Translations under genes and position numbers: made by a program | Part shown: piece after piece, positions 63,866 through 64,000 of the stretch | How the letters are laid out: each line of letters starts with the position of its first letter | Position numbering within the stretch: the stretch's first letter is position 1 | NCBI GenBank assembly: GCA_029881795.1 | Contig: JAOULX010000010.1 | Coordinates: 56,158-120,157 of the forward strand | Source of the DNA: Gammaproteobacteria bacterium | Lineage (GTDB): Bacteria > Pseudomonadota > Gammaproteobacteria > SZUA-229 | Direction of reading: 5' to 3' | Length of the DNA: 64,000 bases | The notes under the pieces: generated by a model | Databases searched by the model: none | What the model was told of the DNA's origin: nothing | Seen by the model: only the letters and a program-made list of their open reading frames with translations

Positions 63866-64000
63866 AATGCGCTGCCCACTGTACCGAATCCAGATCAATA
63901 CCGTCTTTGTACATATCCCATAACGGACTCAGCTGACGCAGTTTATCGACCGCTTTGTGTACTTCGCTAATCGCGTAATCTATCTCTTCTGCCTGAGTAA
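63866..64000 (-). CDS. iscS: Cysteine desulfurase IscS, C-terminal fragment (truncated by window edge)
   Basis: Reverse-strand translation [44 protein letters not shown] matches the IscS C-terminus. Not in the ORF track. Confidence 0.95.

Noticed and set aside
1-64000. Mobile elements, prophage, defence islands, tRNA/rRNA genes
   Set aside because: No transposase, integrase, phage, restriction, toxin-antitoxin or structural RNA signature was recognised; gene content is continuous housekeeping sequence.

Overview
This 64 kb window is a dense chromosomal housekeeping region of a gammaproteobacterium; the genus cannot be fixed from the sequence alone. It is mostly encoded on the minus strand. 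The main blocks are: a truncated rsd/algQ end; rlmKL; a lipid A block (kdsB, a Trm112-like protein, lpxK, msbA, exbD, exbB); comEC; nudix-mnmA-hflD; a methylthioinosine phosphorylase-like gene; ppiB-lpxH; comEA-pyrF-lapB-lapA-ihfB-rpsA-cmk-aroA-tyrA-hisC-pheA-serA-serC-gyrA; sdhCDAB-sdhE-ygfX-DUF1249; ygfZ; an HDOD protein; an orphan Wzz; lysS; prfB with an intact programmed +1 frameshift site; tsaB-yoaA; mrcB; an APH/P-loop kinase; a REC-GAF-GGDEF protein with degenerate catalytic motifs; der-DUF945-bamB-yfgM-hisS-rodZ-pilW-rlmN-ndk; and iscX-fdx-hscA-hscB-iscA-iscU-iscS (iscS truncated at the window end). I found no mobile element, CRISPR array, tRNA, rRNA, defence system or biosynthetic gene cluster. 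The observations most worth a second look are: (1) a 48-bp tandem repeat directly after the lysS stop, in which each unit is itself a complete ATG...TGA mini-ORF copying the lysS C-terminal codons; (2) a strong intrinsic terminator inside the isc operon, between iscA and hscB; (3) a signalling protein whose receiver Asp and GGDEF motif are both lost; (4) the prfB frameshift, which breaks the supplied ORF; (5) a translationally linked DUF455/unknown exported protein pair. No clearly new multi-gene system is visible.
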